Of a DNA stretch of 48,899 nucleotides, positions 1 through 8,925 are shown piece after piece. A program made the position numbers and the translations under genes. The notes beneath the pieces were generated by a model that saw only the letters and a list, made by a program, of their open reading frames with translations, was not told the DNA's origin and searched no databases. The stretch is from positions 1-48,899 of the forward strand of contig NZ_MOWR01000010.1 in NCBI RefSeq assembly GCF_001937065.1. The letters are read 5' to 3'. Source of the DNA: Streptococcus sp. 'caviae'. GTDB lineage: Bacteria > Bacillota > Bacilli > Lactobacillales > Streptococcaceae. Each line of letters starts with the position of its first letter. Position 1 is the stretch's first letter.

Positions 1-138
1 TTGCTTTTGTAAGAAATGTTATCATTGCATATCGTGTACTAACTGTTAAGAATACGGAAATACCATTACTATCTTCCATCGAACCATAACAAATCGGACA
101 AAAAACTAACTACGGGAATGATTCATTGTCTGTTTCTG

Positions 139-166
139 TTGACAAAATTTGTAGAAATAGTAAAAT
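139..166 (+). promoter_or_regulatory. Promoter of the tRNA-Thr gene
   Basis: TTGACA at 139-144 (full -35 consensus) and TAAAAT at 161-166, spacer 16. The expected start is only a few bases before the tRNA at 177, so the tRNA has its own promoter and almost no leader. Confidence 0.75.
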
Positions 167-176
167 ATTACTGTTA

Positions 177-249
177 GCCGATTTAGCTCAGTTGGTAGAG
201 CAACGCACTCGTAACGCGTAGGTCACAGGTTCGAGCCCTGCAATCGGCA
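177..249 (+). tRNA. tRNA-Thr (anticodon CGT)
   Basis: A full cloverleaf can be folded by eye. The 7-bp acceptor stem pairs 177-183 with 242-248, with discriminator A at 249. The D-arm carries AGCTCAGTTGGTAGAGC and the T-arm has GGTTCGAGCCC. The anticodon loop is C-T-CGT-A-A (208-214), with the anticodon at 210-212, decoding ACG threonine. CCA is not encoded. One oddity is that the last pair of the anticodon stem (A207 with C215) is a mismatch. It lies between its own promoter and the rpmB promoter. Confidence 0.93.
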
Positions 250-273
250 TTTGAGATATTTTTTGCAAGGCTA

Positions 274-302
274 TTGTCAAACAGCTGGTATTTTGCTATA
301 AT
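274..302 (+). promoter_or_regulatory. rpmB promoter (extended -10)
   Basis: TTGTCA at 274-279, spacer 17, TATAAT at 297-302, with TG at 294-295 making an extended -10. The predicted leader contains a small GGTGA/TCACC hairpin (about 313-324) before the AGGAGG ribosome site at 339-344. Confidence 0.8.
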
Positions 303-355
303 ATTACGGTATGTGGTGACTTCACCCCTAGACTAAGCAGGAGGATGACAGATAA

Positions 356-544
356 ATGGCTAAAGTATGTTATTTTACAGGACGCAGAACTGTGTCAGCA
401 AATAACCGTTCACACGCAATGAACAAAACCAAACGCACAGCAAAACCAAATCTTCAAAAAGTGACTGTTCTTATTGACGGAAAACCTAAAAAAGTTTGGG
501 CTTCAGCGCGTGCGCTTAAATCTGGTAAAGTAGAACGTGTTTAA
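356..544 (+). CDS. rpmB: 50S ribosomal protein L28
   Basis: This 62-residue basic protein is bacterial ribosomal protein L28, a component of the large subunit. Visible family features are the N-terminal [11 protein letters not shown] block, the SHAMNKTKR segment and the basic C-terminus ending SGKVERV; length is normal for the Firmicute form. The ATG at 356 is preceded by AGGAGG (339-344). The gene is monocistronic: it has its own promoter at 274-302 and an intrinsic terminator from 553. It sits directly upstream of the asp23/fakA pair, an arrangement I recall from other streptococci. Confidence 0.97.
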   Translation: MAKVCYFTGRRTVSANNRSHAMNKTKRTAKPNLQKVTVLIDGKPKKVWASARALKSGKVERV

Positions 545-552
545 AATGAAAG

Positions 553-576
553 AAGAGTCTTCGGACTCTTTTTTTG
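553..576 (+). terminator. rpmB intrinsic terminator
   Basis: Seven-base stem AAGAGTC (553-559) / GACTCTT (564-570) closed by a TTCG tetraloop and followed by a T run. Confidence 0.92.
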
Positions 577-583
577 TTAATTT

Positions 584-612
584 TTTACAAGATATCTATA
601 TTATGGTAAAAT
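584..612 (+). promoter_or_regulatory. Promoter of the asp23-family/fakA operon
   Basis: TTTACA at 584-589, spacer 17, TAAAAT at 607-612 with TG at 604-605 (extended -10). The AGGTAGCG region before 643 supplies a modest ribosome site. Confidence 0.7.
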
Positions 613-642
613 AAGCTGATAAAAACTTTTTGAGGTAGCGAA

Positions 643-1008
643 ATGACAGTAAAAATTAACACAAAAGACGGTCAAATTGAATTGTCAGATGACGTGATTG
701 CCACAGTTGTTGGCGGTTCAGCCAATGAAATCTTCGGGGTAGTCGGCATGGCCAGCAAGAGTGCTATCAAAGATAATTTTCAGGCACTGCTGCGCAAGGA
801 AAACTATTCTAAGGGTGTTGTCATAAAATCAACAGATGCCGGTATTTCAGTTGATGTTTACACTGTGATGAGTTACGGCGTTAAAATCAGTGAAGTATCT
901 AAAAATATCCAAGAGCGCGTCAAGTTTAATCTTGAAAATCAGCTGGGCATTTCTGCTGATACGGTTAATGTCTATGTACAAAATATTAAAGTTGTGGGAG
1001 AAGATTAG
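643..1008 (+). CDS. Asp23/Gls24 family protein (YloU-like)
   Basis: A 121-residue acidic protein of the Asp23/Gls24 (DUF322) family. These small cytoplasmic or membrane-associated proteins are linked to cell-envelope stress and lipid homeostasis in Firmicutes; their biochemical activity is not settled. The conserved GVVGMASK region (about residues 32-39), the central VDVYTVMSYGVKI strand and the NVYVQNIKV C-terminal strand fit the family, and length is typical. Its stop codon TAG shares its G with the GTG start of the next gene, so the two are translationally coupled. This pairing with fakA is the usual YloU-YloV arrangement and implies a shared role at the lipid/envelope interface. Confidence 0.88.
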   Translation: MTVKINTKDGQIELSDDVIATVVGGSANEIFGVVGMASKSAIKDNFQALLRKENYSKGVVIKSTDAGISVDVYTVMSYGVKISEVSKNIQERVKFNLENQLGISADTVNVYVQNIKVVGED

Positions 1009-2669
1009 TGGCTAATATTACAACAAGTTTATTCCAAGGGATGGTTCAGGCAGCTGCAACACGCCTTGGTAAACAAGCAGAATATGTCAATTCACTGAAT
1101 GTCTTTCCTGTCCCGGATGGTGATACAGGTACCAATATGAGCATGACCATGGATAATGGTGCTAAGGAAGTCTCTGATAAACCGGCTTCAACAGTTGGAG
1201 AAGTCGGTCAAATTCTTTCTAAAGGATTGCTGATGGGAGCGCGCGGTAACTCAGGTGTTATCACTTCTCAGCTTTTCCGCGGTTTTGCCCAAAGCATCAA
1301 GAATAAAAAAGAACTGACAGGTAAGGACTTGGCCCAAGCGCTTCAAGCCGGGGTTGAGGTAGCTTATAAGGCCGTTATGAAGCCGGTTGAAGGAACCATT
1401 TTGACAGTGTCGCGCGGAGCGGCATCAGCAGCCATTAAAAAGTCTGAAAATACGGATGATGCTGTTGACGTGATGCAATCTGCGCTAAATGGTGCTAAAG
1501 CAGCCTTGGCTAAGACGCCGGATCTGCTCCCTGTTTTAAAAGAGGTAGGTGTTGTTGACTCGGGCGGCCAAGGCTTAGTTTTCATCTACGAAGGTTTTTT
1601 GTCGGCCTTAACAGGTGAGTATATCATGTCAGAAGACTTTCAGGCTACTCCTGCTAACATGACAGAAATGATTAATGCTGAACATCATAAGTCTGTTGTC
1701 AGTCATGTGGCAACACAAGACATTACCTTTGGCTACTGTACAGAAATTATGGTAGCACTTAAGCAGGGTCCGACTTATGTCAAAGATTTTGACTACGAAG
1801 CCTTTCAAAATTACCTGAGTAACTTAGGAGATTCTCTGTTAGTTATCAATGATGATGAAATTGTTAAGGTCCATGTTCATACTGAAGATCCGGGTCTGGT
1901 TATACAAGAAGGACTCAAATACGGGGCTCTTGTCAAGGTAAAAGTTGATAACATGCGCAATCAGCATGAGGCTCTTCAGGAAAAAGAGGCAGAACCAAGA
2001 GCTAAAGAGCTGAAAGAATATGCTCTGATAGCCGTTGCGGCCGGCGACGGTTTGGCGGAAATTTTTAAATCACAAGGTGTAGATTATATCATTTCCGGCG
2101 GTCAGACCATGAATCCGTCAACGGAGGATATTGTCAAGGCTATTGAGTCTGTTAATGCGAAGAACATTATTATTTTACCGAATAATAAAAACATCTTCAT
2201 GGCTGCCCAAAGTGCCGCGGACGTTGTTGATGTTCCGGCTGCTGTTGTGGAAACGCGGACTATCCCGCAAGGTTTCACCAGCCTTTTGGCCTTCAATCCT
2301 GCCAATTCCTTGGAAGATAATGTCGCAGCTATGACAGACAGTCTGGCAGATGTTGTCAGCGGGAGCGTAACCATGGCTGTCCGCGATACAACTATTGACG
2401 GTCTGACGATTCATAAGGATGATGTTTTGGGCATGGTTGATGGTAAGATCTTAGTGTCCAATTCAGATATGGATCAGGCACTGCGTCAAACCTTTGAACA
2501 AATGATTGATGATGACAGTGAAATTGTTACCATCTATGTTGGTGAAGAGGGCAATCAAGAACAGGCACAAAAATTAGCTGCGGATCTTGAAAAGCAGTAT
2601 GAAGAGATTGAAGTTGAAATTCATCAGGGAGACCAGCCTGTTTACCCTTATTTGATGAGTGTGGAATAA
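1008..2669 (+). CDS. fakA: Fatty acid kinase catalytic subunit FakA (DAK2/YloV family)
   Basis: FakA phosphorylates fatty acids held by FakB carrier proteins so that host or recycled fatty acids can enter phospholipid synthesis. The 553-residue protein has an N-terminal DhaL-type kinase domain with the Mg/ATP-binding NVFPVPDGDTGTN motif (residues 31-43) and a GARGNSGVI segment, both hallmarks of the family. The long C-terminal half contains VHVHTEDPG and a DegV-like region near the end. It starts with GTG at 1008, overlapping the preceding TAG by one base. A strong terminator follows at 2714. FakB partners are not in this window. Confidence 0.92.
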   Translation: MANITTSLFQGMVQAAATRLGKQAEYVNSLNVFPVPDGDTGTNMSMTMDNGAKEVSDKPASTVGEVGQILSKGLLMGARGNSGVITSQLFRGFAQSIKNKKELTGKDLAQALQAGVEVAYKAVMKPVEGTILTVSRGAASAAIKKSENTDDAVDVMQSALNGAKAALAKTPDLLPVLKEVGVVDSGGQGLVFIYEGFLSALTGEYIMSEDFQATPANMTEMINAEHHKSVVSHVATQDITFGYCTEIMVALKQGPTYVKDFDYEAFQNYLSNLGDSLLVINDDEIVKVHVHTEDPGLVIQEGLKYGALVKVKVDNMRNQHEALQEKEAEPRAKELKEYALIAVAAGDGLAEIFKSQGVDYIISGGQTMNPSTEDIVKAIESVNAKNIIILPNNKNIFMAAQSAADVVDVPAAVVETRTIPQGFTSLLAFNPANSLEDNVAAMTDSLADVVSGSVTMAVRDTTIDGLTIHKDDVLGMVDGKILVSNSDMDQALRQTFEQMIDDDSEIVTIYVGEEGNQEQAQKLAADLEKQYEEIEVEIHQGDQPVYPYLMSVE

Positions 2670-2713
2670 AAATACAATCCTATAAGAAATTGGGAAAAAC
2701 GCTCAAAATAGTC

Positions 2714-2764
2714 AAAAAGCTTAGTGTCAAGCTGTTAAAAAACTTGATGCCGGGCTTTTTTTGA
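2714..2764 (+). terminator. fakA operon terminator
   Basis: Long stem pairing AAAAAGC (2714-2720) with GCTTTTT (from 2754), extended inward through G-T pairs to TCAAG/CTTGA, followed by T7. It cleanly separates fakA from the ilv operon. Confidence 0.85.
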
Positions 2765-2897
2765 TGTCTCATTTTGATGAGGAATTAAGTTTTCCCCCAG
2801 CTTTTTGAATTGAAAATTGAATTAATATTACCCTAAGGGAAAAGCCTCTAGGACAGTTTTACGGGGTGGTTAACTTGGATCTGAAATTTGCTTAGAT

Positions 2898-2912
2898 AAA
2901 TCAGTGAAAATT
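2898..2912 (+). promoter_or_regulatory. Possible second, weak CodY box upstream of the ilvB promoter
   Basis: AAATCAGTGAAAATT matches 11 of 15 positions of the CodY consensus AATTTTCWGAAAATT. It lies about 25 bp upstream of the -35. Weak on its own; listed because a near-perfect box occurs downstream. The rest of 2765-2936 is AT-rich with no gene or T-box visible. Confidence 0.3.
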
Positions 2913-2936
2913 AGGGCAGATAATTATCAAATTTAC

Positions 2937-2964
2937 TTGCAAAATTTTTCAAAAGTGTTATGAT
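2937..2964 (+). promoter_or_regulatory. ilvB operon promoter
   Basis: TTGCAA at 2937-2942, spacer 16, TATGAT at 2959-2964, with TG at 2956-2957. Transcription is expected to start near 2971, giving a leader of about 50 bases. Confidence 0.75.
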
Positions 2965-2981
2965 ATTAACTAAGTGATTTG

Positions 2982-2996
2982 AATTTTTTGAAAATT
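2982..2996 (+). promoter_or_regulatory. CodY box in the ilvB leader
   Basis: AATTTTTTGAAAATT matches the established CodY consensus AATTTTCWGAAAATT at 14 of 15 positions (C to T at position 7). It starts about 11 bp downstream of the predicted transcript start, a position suited to roadblock or occlusion repression by CodY when branched-chain amino acids are plentiful. Confidence 0.75.
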
Positions 2997-3023
2997 TGAA
3001 CAATAATTGCAAAGGAGGTTCCC

Positions 3024-4727
3024 GTGGAAAAAATACAGCTTGAAAATCCGAGATCAGGATCAGAATTACTGCTTGATACCTTGGAAAATTTAGGAGTAAC
3101 AACCATTTTTGGTTATCCCGGCGGTGCTGTTTTGCCGCTCTATGATGCGATCTATAAAAATGATACTATCCGTCATATTTTAGCCCGTCATGAGCAGGGT
3201 GCGCTGCATGAAGCGGAAGGCTTTGCCAAATCTACAGGGAAACTTGGTGTAGCTGTGGTGACAAGCGGTCCCGGTGCAACAAATGCCATCACCGGCATTG
3301 CTGACGCCATGAGTGACAGTGTGCCTATATTAGTGTTCACCGGTCAGGTTGCAACACCAGGTATTGGTAAGGATGCCTTTCAGGAGGCAGATATTATTGG
3401 TGTTACTATGCCTATCACCAAATATAATTACCAAGTTCGTGATGCAGCAGATATTCCGCGCATTGTAACGGAGGCTGTTCACATTGCAACAACAGGGCGT
3501 CCCGGTCCGGTTGTTGTTGACCTGCCTAAGGATGTTTCTGAGAAACTGGTCAGTTTTTATTACAAGACCGATCTCAATGTCCCTGGCTATCAGCCGACTA
3601 TTGAGCCAAATAACTTACAGGTCAGAAAAATTTTGTCCCAGCTGAAAAAGGCGAAGAAGCCTTTGATTTTAGCGGGTGGCGGCGTTAATTATTCGGAGGC
3701 TTCTGCCGAATTGGTTGCCTTTGCTGAACGTTATAATATTCCTGTTGTGTCTACCCTTTTGAGTTTGGGAGTGATGCCAATCGAGCATCCTCTGTCTCTG
3801 GGCATGGGAGGAATGCACGGTTCTTACGCTTCTAATATGGCGCTGACAGAGTGCGATTTCCTGATTAATTTTGGATCACGCTTTGCCGATCGGCTGACAG
3901 GCAATCCTAAAACTTTTGCCAAAAAAGCCGTGGTTGCTCATGTGGATATTGATCCGGCTGAAATCGGCAAGGTTGTCAAAACAGCCATTCCGGTTGTCGG
4001 AGACGCCAAACAAACCTTGCAGCAGCTTTTGGAAGCTGATAAGGTTTCTACAAGGCATCGGGAATGGACAGACAAAGTCTTGCAAAACAAGGCCAAGGCT
4101 CCTTTCAGTTATAAGTTTGATGAAGAGATTATCAAGCCGCAGCATGCGATTGAGACAATTGGCAAGCTGACTAAGGGAGAGGCGATTGTTATTACGGACG
4201 TCGGCCAGCATCAGATGTGGGCTGCTCAGTTTTATCCTTATAAAAATGAACGCCAGATCATCACATCAGGAGGGCTCGGTACGATGGGCTTTGGCATTCC
4301 TGCAGCCGTTGGTGCCAAGCTGGCAAATCCTGACAAAGAAGTTGTGTTGTTTGTCGGAGACGGCGGTTTTCAAATGACCAATCAGGAATTGGCTATTTTG
4401 AATGGCTATGGGGTTCCAATCAAGGTTGTTTTGATTAACAATCATTCGCTGGGCATGGTTCGCCAGTGGCAGGAGTCCTTCTATGATGAACGCCGAAGCG
4501 AGTCAACCTTTGATGACGAGCCAAACTTCCAGCTTTTGGCTGAGTCTTATGGAATCAGTCATTATAAGTTTTCCGATCCGCTGACTTTGGAAAAAGATCT
4601 GGAAGTTATTTTGGAAAACAAGCCGATGTTAATAGAAGTTAATATTTCCAATCGTGAACATGTTTATCCAATGGTACCGTCAGGCAAGAGCAATGCGGAA
4701 ATGTTGGGGGTGACTTTTAATGCGTAG
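3024..4727 (+). CDS. ilvB: Acetolactate synthase, catalytic (large) subunit
   Basis: Thiamine-diphosphate enzyme that condenses pyruvate with pyruvate (valine/leucine) or 2-oxobutyrate (isoleucine). The 567-residue protein has the three-domain ThDP layout. The N-terminal half carries FGYPGGAVLPLYDA and the activating glutamate in ARHEQGALHEAEGFA (E57). A central FAD/ROK-like domain follows. The C-terminal ThDP-binding motif starts at GDGGFQMTNQEL (about 447) and ends at VLINN. The GTG start at 3024 is fixed by AAAGGAGG at 3010-3017. The stop overlaps ilvN by 8 bases. A promoter and CodY box upstream indicate control by branched-chain amino acid status. Confidence 0.96.
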   Translation: MEKIQLENPRSGSELLLDTLENLGVTTIFGYPGGAVLPLYDAIYKNDTIRHILARHEQGALHEAEGFAKSTGKLGVAVVTSGPGATNAITGIADAMSDSVPILVFTGQVATPGIGKDAFQEADIIGVTMPITKYNYQVRDAADIPRIVTEAVHIATTGRPGPVVVDLPKDVSEKLVSFYYKTDLNVPGYQPTIEPNNLQVRKILSQLKKAKKPLILAGGGVNYSEASAELVAFAERYNIPVVSTLLSLGVMPIEHPLSLGMGGMHGSYASNMALTECDFLINFGSRFADRLTGNPKTFAKKAVVAHVDIDPAEIGKVVKTAIPVVGDAKQTLQQLLEADKVSTRHREWTDKVLQNKAKAPFSYKFDEEIIKPQHAIETIGKLTKGEAIVITDVGQHQMWAAQFYPYKNERQIITSGGLGTMGFGIPAAVGAKLANPDKEVVLFVGDGGFQMTNQELAILNGYGVPIKVVLINNHSLGMVRQWQESFYDERRSESTFDDEPNFQLLAESYGISHYKFSDPLTLEKDLEVILENKPMLIEVNISNREHVYPMVPSGKSNAEMLGVTFNA

Positions 4728-5202
4728 AATGTTAACAGCCAAACTTCAAAATTCCACCGGGGTTCTCAACCGCTTTACCGGAGTTTTGTCCCGACGTCAG
4801 GTGAATATTGAGTCTATTTCAGTCGGTCATACCGAGGTTCCCAATATTTCCAGAATCACCATCATTATTGATGTTGATTCGCTGGAAGAAGTGGAGCAAA
4901 TCATTAAGCAGCTCAATCGCCTGATTGATGTTGTCCGTGTCCGCGATATTACGGATCAGCCTCATTTGGAACGTGAAGTAATCCTGATAAAAGTGGCAGC
5001 TCCGACCAGCAAGCGTGCCGAAATTTTAGCGATTATCCAGCCTTTTCGTGCCAGTGTTATTGATGTGGCACCCAAGTCCATCACCATCCAGATGACCGGA
5101 GATGCGGATAAGATCGAAGCGCTTATTCGAGTGATCCAGCCTTACGGTGTGAAAAATATTGCCCGTACAGGTGCGACAGGATTCACAAGAGATTTATCTT
5201 AA
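4720..5202 (+). CDS. ilvN: Acetolactate synthase, regulatory (small) subunit
   Basis: The 160-residue regulatory subunit binds IlvB and confers valine feedback inhibition. An N-terminal ACT domain is visible (NSTGVLNRFTGVLSRRQVNI, then SVGHTE), followed by the C-terminal ALS_ss_C-type domain with REVILIKV. The ATG at 4720 lies within the end of ilvB (ATGCGTAG), an 8-base overlap that couples translation. An internal ATG at 4729 is an alternative start losing three residues. Also called ilvH in some annotations. Confidence 0.94.
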   Translation: MRRMLTAKLQNSTGVLNRFTGVLSRRQVNIESISVGHTEVPNISRITIIIDVDSLEEVEQIIKQLNRLIDVVRVRDITDQPHLEREVILIKVAAPTSKRAEILAIIQPFRASVIDVAPKSITIQMTGDADKIEALIRVIQPYGVKNIARTGATGFTRDLS

Positions 5203-5239
5203 AAACTTTTGAATAGTTATCAGCTTTTAGCAATAATAA

Positions 5240-6286
<1,047 letters not shown>

Positions 6287-6299
6287 TACAATTACTGAA

Positions 6300-6326
6300 A
6301 ATACCGGATATTCTCCGGTATTTTTG
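6300..6326 (+). terminator. ilvBNC terminator
   Basis: Nine-base stem AATACCGGA (6300-6308) / TCCGGTATT (6314-6322), loop TATTC, followed by a T run. ilvA lies downstream with its own promoter. Confidence 0.88.
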
Positions 6327-6447
6327 ATTTGTTGGAACAGATCAGGCTTTGTGAGCTGCAGAGCTTGGCGGCCTCATATAAACGACCTGCAATATGCTGA
6401 GCTTTGTCCGTCTTTGTAAGCTCTGTCTATCATTTTATAACTTTTTT

Positions 6448-6456
6448 TGTTATAAT
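6448..6456 (+). promoter_or_regulatory. ilvA promoter (extended -10)
   Basis: TGTTATAAT, an extended -10 with TATAAT at 6451-6456. No good -35 is visible at 16-18 bp spacing. The resulting leader of about 28 bases carries GAGGAAA before the ilvA ATG at 6491. Confidence 0.6.
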
Positions 6457-6490
6457 GAATAGACTGAATATTTTGAAAAAGAGGAAAACT

Positions 6491-7741
6491 ATGATTTCAG
6501 CTAGAGACGTGGTTGCGGCTAATGATGTGCTAAAAAATGTCGTTGTCCGTACACCGCTTGAATTTGACCGTTATTTATCTGAAAAGTACCAAGCGACTGT
6601 TTATTTAAAACGTGAGAATATGCAAAAGGTGCGTTCTTTTAAACTGCGCGGTGCCTATTATGCCATTTCACAATTATCTGACGAGGAAAAGTCCAGAGGC
6701 GTTGTCTGTGCTTCTGCCGGCAATCACGCACAAGGTGTTGCTTATACTTGTAACGAAATGAAAATTCCTGCAACTATTTTCATGCCCGTAACGACTCCTC
6801 ACCAAAAGATCAACCAAGTCCGGTTTTTCGGCGGGTCTTTCGTTGATATTAAACTGGTAGGAGACACCTTTGACGCCTCAGCTCAGGCTGCTCAGGATTA
6901 TACTAAGGCTGAAGGGATGACCTTTATCGATCCTTTTGACGATGAAAACGTCCAGGCCGGTCAGGGAACAGTGGCTTATGAGATTTATGAACAGGCTCAG
7001 GAAGATGGTCTGAGCTTTGATGCGATTTTGGTTCCCGTTGGCGGCGGCGGTTTGATTTCAGGGATTGCTGCTTACATCAAAGGTGCTGCGCCAGAGATTG
7101 AAGTGGTCGGTGTTGAAGCTATGGGGGCACGCAGCATGAGAGCTGCCTTTGATAAGGGACATCCGGTCAAACTGGAACATATTGATAAATTTGCCGATGG
7201 AATTGCGGTGCAAAAGGTCGGCCGTTCGACCTATGAGGTGGCAAGAAAATATGTCGACAAACTCATTGGTGTTGATGAAGGCTTGATTTCTGAAACTTTG
7301 ATTGATATGTATTCTAAGCAAGGCATTATTGCAGAACCTGCAGGTGCTGCCTCTATTGCAGCGCTGGAAGTCATGAAAGAAGACATCAAGGGCAAGACGG
7401 TGGTCTGTGTGATTTCCGGAGGTAATAATGATATTAACCGAATGCAGGAAATGGAAGAGCGCGCGCTGATTTACGACGGGGTCAAGCATTATTTCGTTGT
7501 TAATTTTCCGCAGCGTCCGGGAGCCCTGCGTGAATTTGTTAATAATATCTTAGGGCCTAATGATGACATCACGCGTTTTGAGTACATCAAACGGGCTAAT
7601 AAGGGGACAGGACCGGTTCTCATCGGAATTACGCTGGCTGACAAGAGCGACTATCAGGCTCTGATTGATCGCTTGAGTGCTTTTGATCCAAGCTACATCA
7701 ATCTGCACGGAAATGAAAGCCTGTATAATATGCTGGTCTGA
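6491..7741 (+). CDS. ilvA: Threonine deaminase (threonine ammonia-lyase, biosynthetic)
   Basis: PLP enzyme that makes 2-oxobutyrate from threonine, the entry point to isoleucine. The ATG at 6491 is chosen because GAGGAAA precedes it and the promoter lies at 6448-6456; an upstream in-frame ATG at 6404 would start before that promoter. The 416-residue product has the PLP lysine in VRSFKLRGAYYAI (K51), a SAGNHAQGVAY motif and the glycine-rich PVGGGGLISG phosphate loop. A C-terminal single ACT-like regulatory domain (from about residue 330, FPQRPGALREFV) marks the short Gram-positive form. It completes the local branched-chain amino acid set. Confidence 0.94.
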   Translation: MISARDVVAANDVLKNVVVRTPLEFDRYLSEKYQATVYLKRENMQKVRSFKLRGAYYAISQLSDEEKSRGVVCASAGNHAQGVAYTCNEMKIPATIFMPVTTPHQKINQVRFFGGSFVDIKLVGDTFDASAQAAQDYTKAEGMTFIDPFDDENVQAGQGTVAYEIYEQAQEDGLSFDAILVPVGGGGLISGIAAYIKGAAPEIEVVGVEAMGARSMRAAFDKGHPVKLEHIDKFADGIAVQKVGRSTYEVARKYVDKLIGVDEGLISETLIDMYSKQGIIAEPAGAASIAALEVMKEDIKGKTVVCVISGGNNDINRMQEMEERALIYDGVKHYFVVNFPQRPGALREFVNNILGPNDDITRFEYIKRANKGTGPVLIGITLADKSDYQALIDRLSAFDPSYINLHGNESLYNMLV

Positions 7742-7747
7742 GTTTAC

Positions 7748-7776
7748 TTGTCAAGAACTAAAGAATAGTTTATAAT
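7748..7776 (+). promoter_or_regulatory. Promoter of the SPFH-domain gene
   Basis: TTGTCA at 7748-7753, spacer 17, TATAAT at 7771-7776, just after the ilvA stop. AAGGAG follows at about 7792, ahead of the ATG at 7804. Confidence 0.8.
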
Positions 7777-7803
7777 AGGTGAAACATAAATAAGGAGATT
7801 ATT

Positions 7804-8691
7804 ATGGGAATTTTTATCTTTCTTTGTATCGTATTGTTATTTTTCATCATTTTAATTGCCAGCGGTCTGTACGTTGTCCGTCAGCAGACAGTGGCTATTA
7901 TCGAACGTTTTGGGAGATATCAGGTAACATCCAGCAGCGGAATTCATTTGCGTCTTCCCTTTGGTATTGACAAAATTGCTGCGCGTGTTCAGCTGCGTTT
8001 GCTGCAGTCAGAAATTATCGTTGAGACCAAGACCAAGGACAATGTCTTTGTTACGCTCAATGTTGCGACCCAGTACCGTGTCAATGAACAAAATGTAACG
8101 GATGCTTACTATAAACTGATGCGCCCAGAAGCACAGATTAAGTCTTATATTGAAGATGCTCTGCGCTCATCTGTTCCTAAGCTGACCTTGGATGAACTGT
8201 TTGAGAAAAAAGATGAAATTGCCCTTGAAGTTCAGCACCAGGTGGCAGAAGAAATGTCAACTTACGGTTATATCATCGTGAAAACTTTGATTACCAAGGT
8301 TGAACCAGATGCTGAGGTTAAGCAGTCCATGAATGAAATCAATGCGGCTCAGCGTAAACGGGTAGCTGCCCAAGAATTAGCAGAAGCCGATAAGATTAAG
8401 ATTGTTACAGCAGCCTCTGCGGAAGCAGAAAAAGACCGTTTACACGGTGTCGGTATTGCTCAGCAGCGTAAAGCCATTGTTGATGGCCTAGCTGAGTCTA
8501 TTGCTGAGCTCAAACAAGCCAATGTTGGTATGACAGAGGAACAGATTATGTCTATTCTGTTGACCAACCAATATCTTGATACTCTGAATCAGTTTGCTGC
8601 AGGCGGCAACCAAACAGTCTTCCTGCCAAGCAATCCAGAAGGTGTTGAAGATATGCGGACGCAGATTTTATCAGCTTTAAAAGCACAGTAA
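7804..8691 (+). CDS. SPFH/band-7 (stomatin-like) membrane protein
   Basis: A 295-residue membrane-anchored protein. Residues about 3-27 form one hydrophobic helix. It is followed by the SPFH core beginning VRQQTVAIIERFGRYQ, with KTKDNVFVTLNVATQYRV typical of stomatin/QmcA-type proteins, and an Ala/Glu/Lys-rich coiled coil around residues 165-225. Family members oligomerise at the membrane, organise lipid microdomains and often regulate membrane proteases; no NfeD or FtsH partner is adjacent here. Own promoter (7748) and terminator (8815) make it a single-gene unit. The specific role is unknown. Confidence 0.88.
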   Translation: MGIFIFLCIVLLFFIILIASGLYVVRQQTVAIIERFGRYQVTSSSGIHLRLPFGIDKIAARVQLRLLQSEIIVETKTKDNVFVTLNVATQYRVNEQNVTDAYYKLMRPEAQIKSYIEDALRSSVPKLTLDELFEKKDEIALEVQHQVAEEMSTYGYIIVKTLITKVEPDAEVKQSMNEINAAQRKRVAAQELAEADKIKIVTAASAEAEKDRLHGVGIAQQRKAIVDGLAESIAELKQANVGMTEEQIMSILLTNQYLDTLNQFAAGGNQTVFLPSNPEGVEDMRTQILSALKAQ

Positions 8692-8812
8692 GGTCATAAA
8701 AATATAACTGAGGGCGCAGCCCCGTCTTTGAAATGAATATAAAAACGAAAAAATGATTGAAATCGCACGTCTCAAAGTAACCATCATGAGTACTGGCGTG
8801 TGAGAAAGAGTC
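8692..8812. other. Short non-coding stretch, possibly a decayed remnant
   Basis: About 120 bases between the SPFH gene and the shared terminator. No open frame with a ribosome site is visible. Part of it reads like degenerate coding sequence but I cannot identify a source. Confidence 0.3.
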
Positions 8813-8814
8813 AA

Positions 8815-8874
8815 AAAAGAGAGCAGCTCAAATCAATTCCTAAGGAAGAACGATTTTGGGCTGTTCTCTTTTGT
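8815..8874. terminator. Bidirectional terminator between convergent genes
   Basis: The left arm starts AAAAGAGAGCAGC at 8815 and pairs through GATTTTGGGCTG to TTCTCTTTT ending at 8872, with G-T pairs and an inner TTCC/GGAA helix. A T-rich tail follows on the plus strand, and an A run at 8813-8818 gives a T tail on the minus strand. It can therefore serve both the SPFH gene and the tetR operon. Confidence 0.82.
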
Positions 8875-8925
8875 TTTATGTAAAAAATCTTGGCCCATCT
8901 GGCTGCTCGGCCAGTTTTTGGGCTC

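Noticed and set aside
1..79. Open minus-strand frame running off the left edge (starts MEDSNGISVFLT)
   Set aside because: Only 26 codons are visible, no ribosome site precedes the ATG at 79, and the sequence matches no family I know.
2765..2936. Possible T-box or leader-peptide attenuator before ilvB
   Set aside because: The promoter lies downstream of most of this stretch, and no T-box core sequence or Ile/Leu/Val-rich leader peptide is visible.
6404..6490. N-terminal extension of IlvA from an ATG at 6404
   Set aside because: It lies upstream of the TGTTATAAT promoter and lacks a ribosome site; the family N-terminus begins at 6491.
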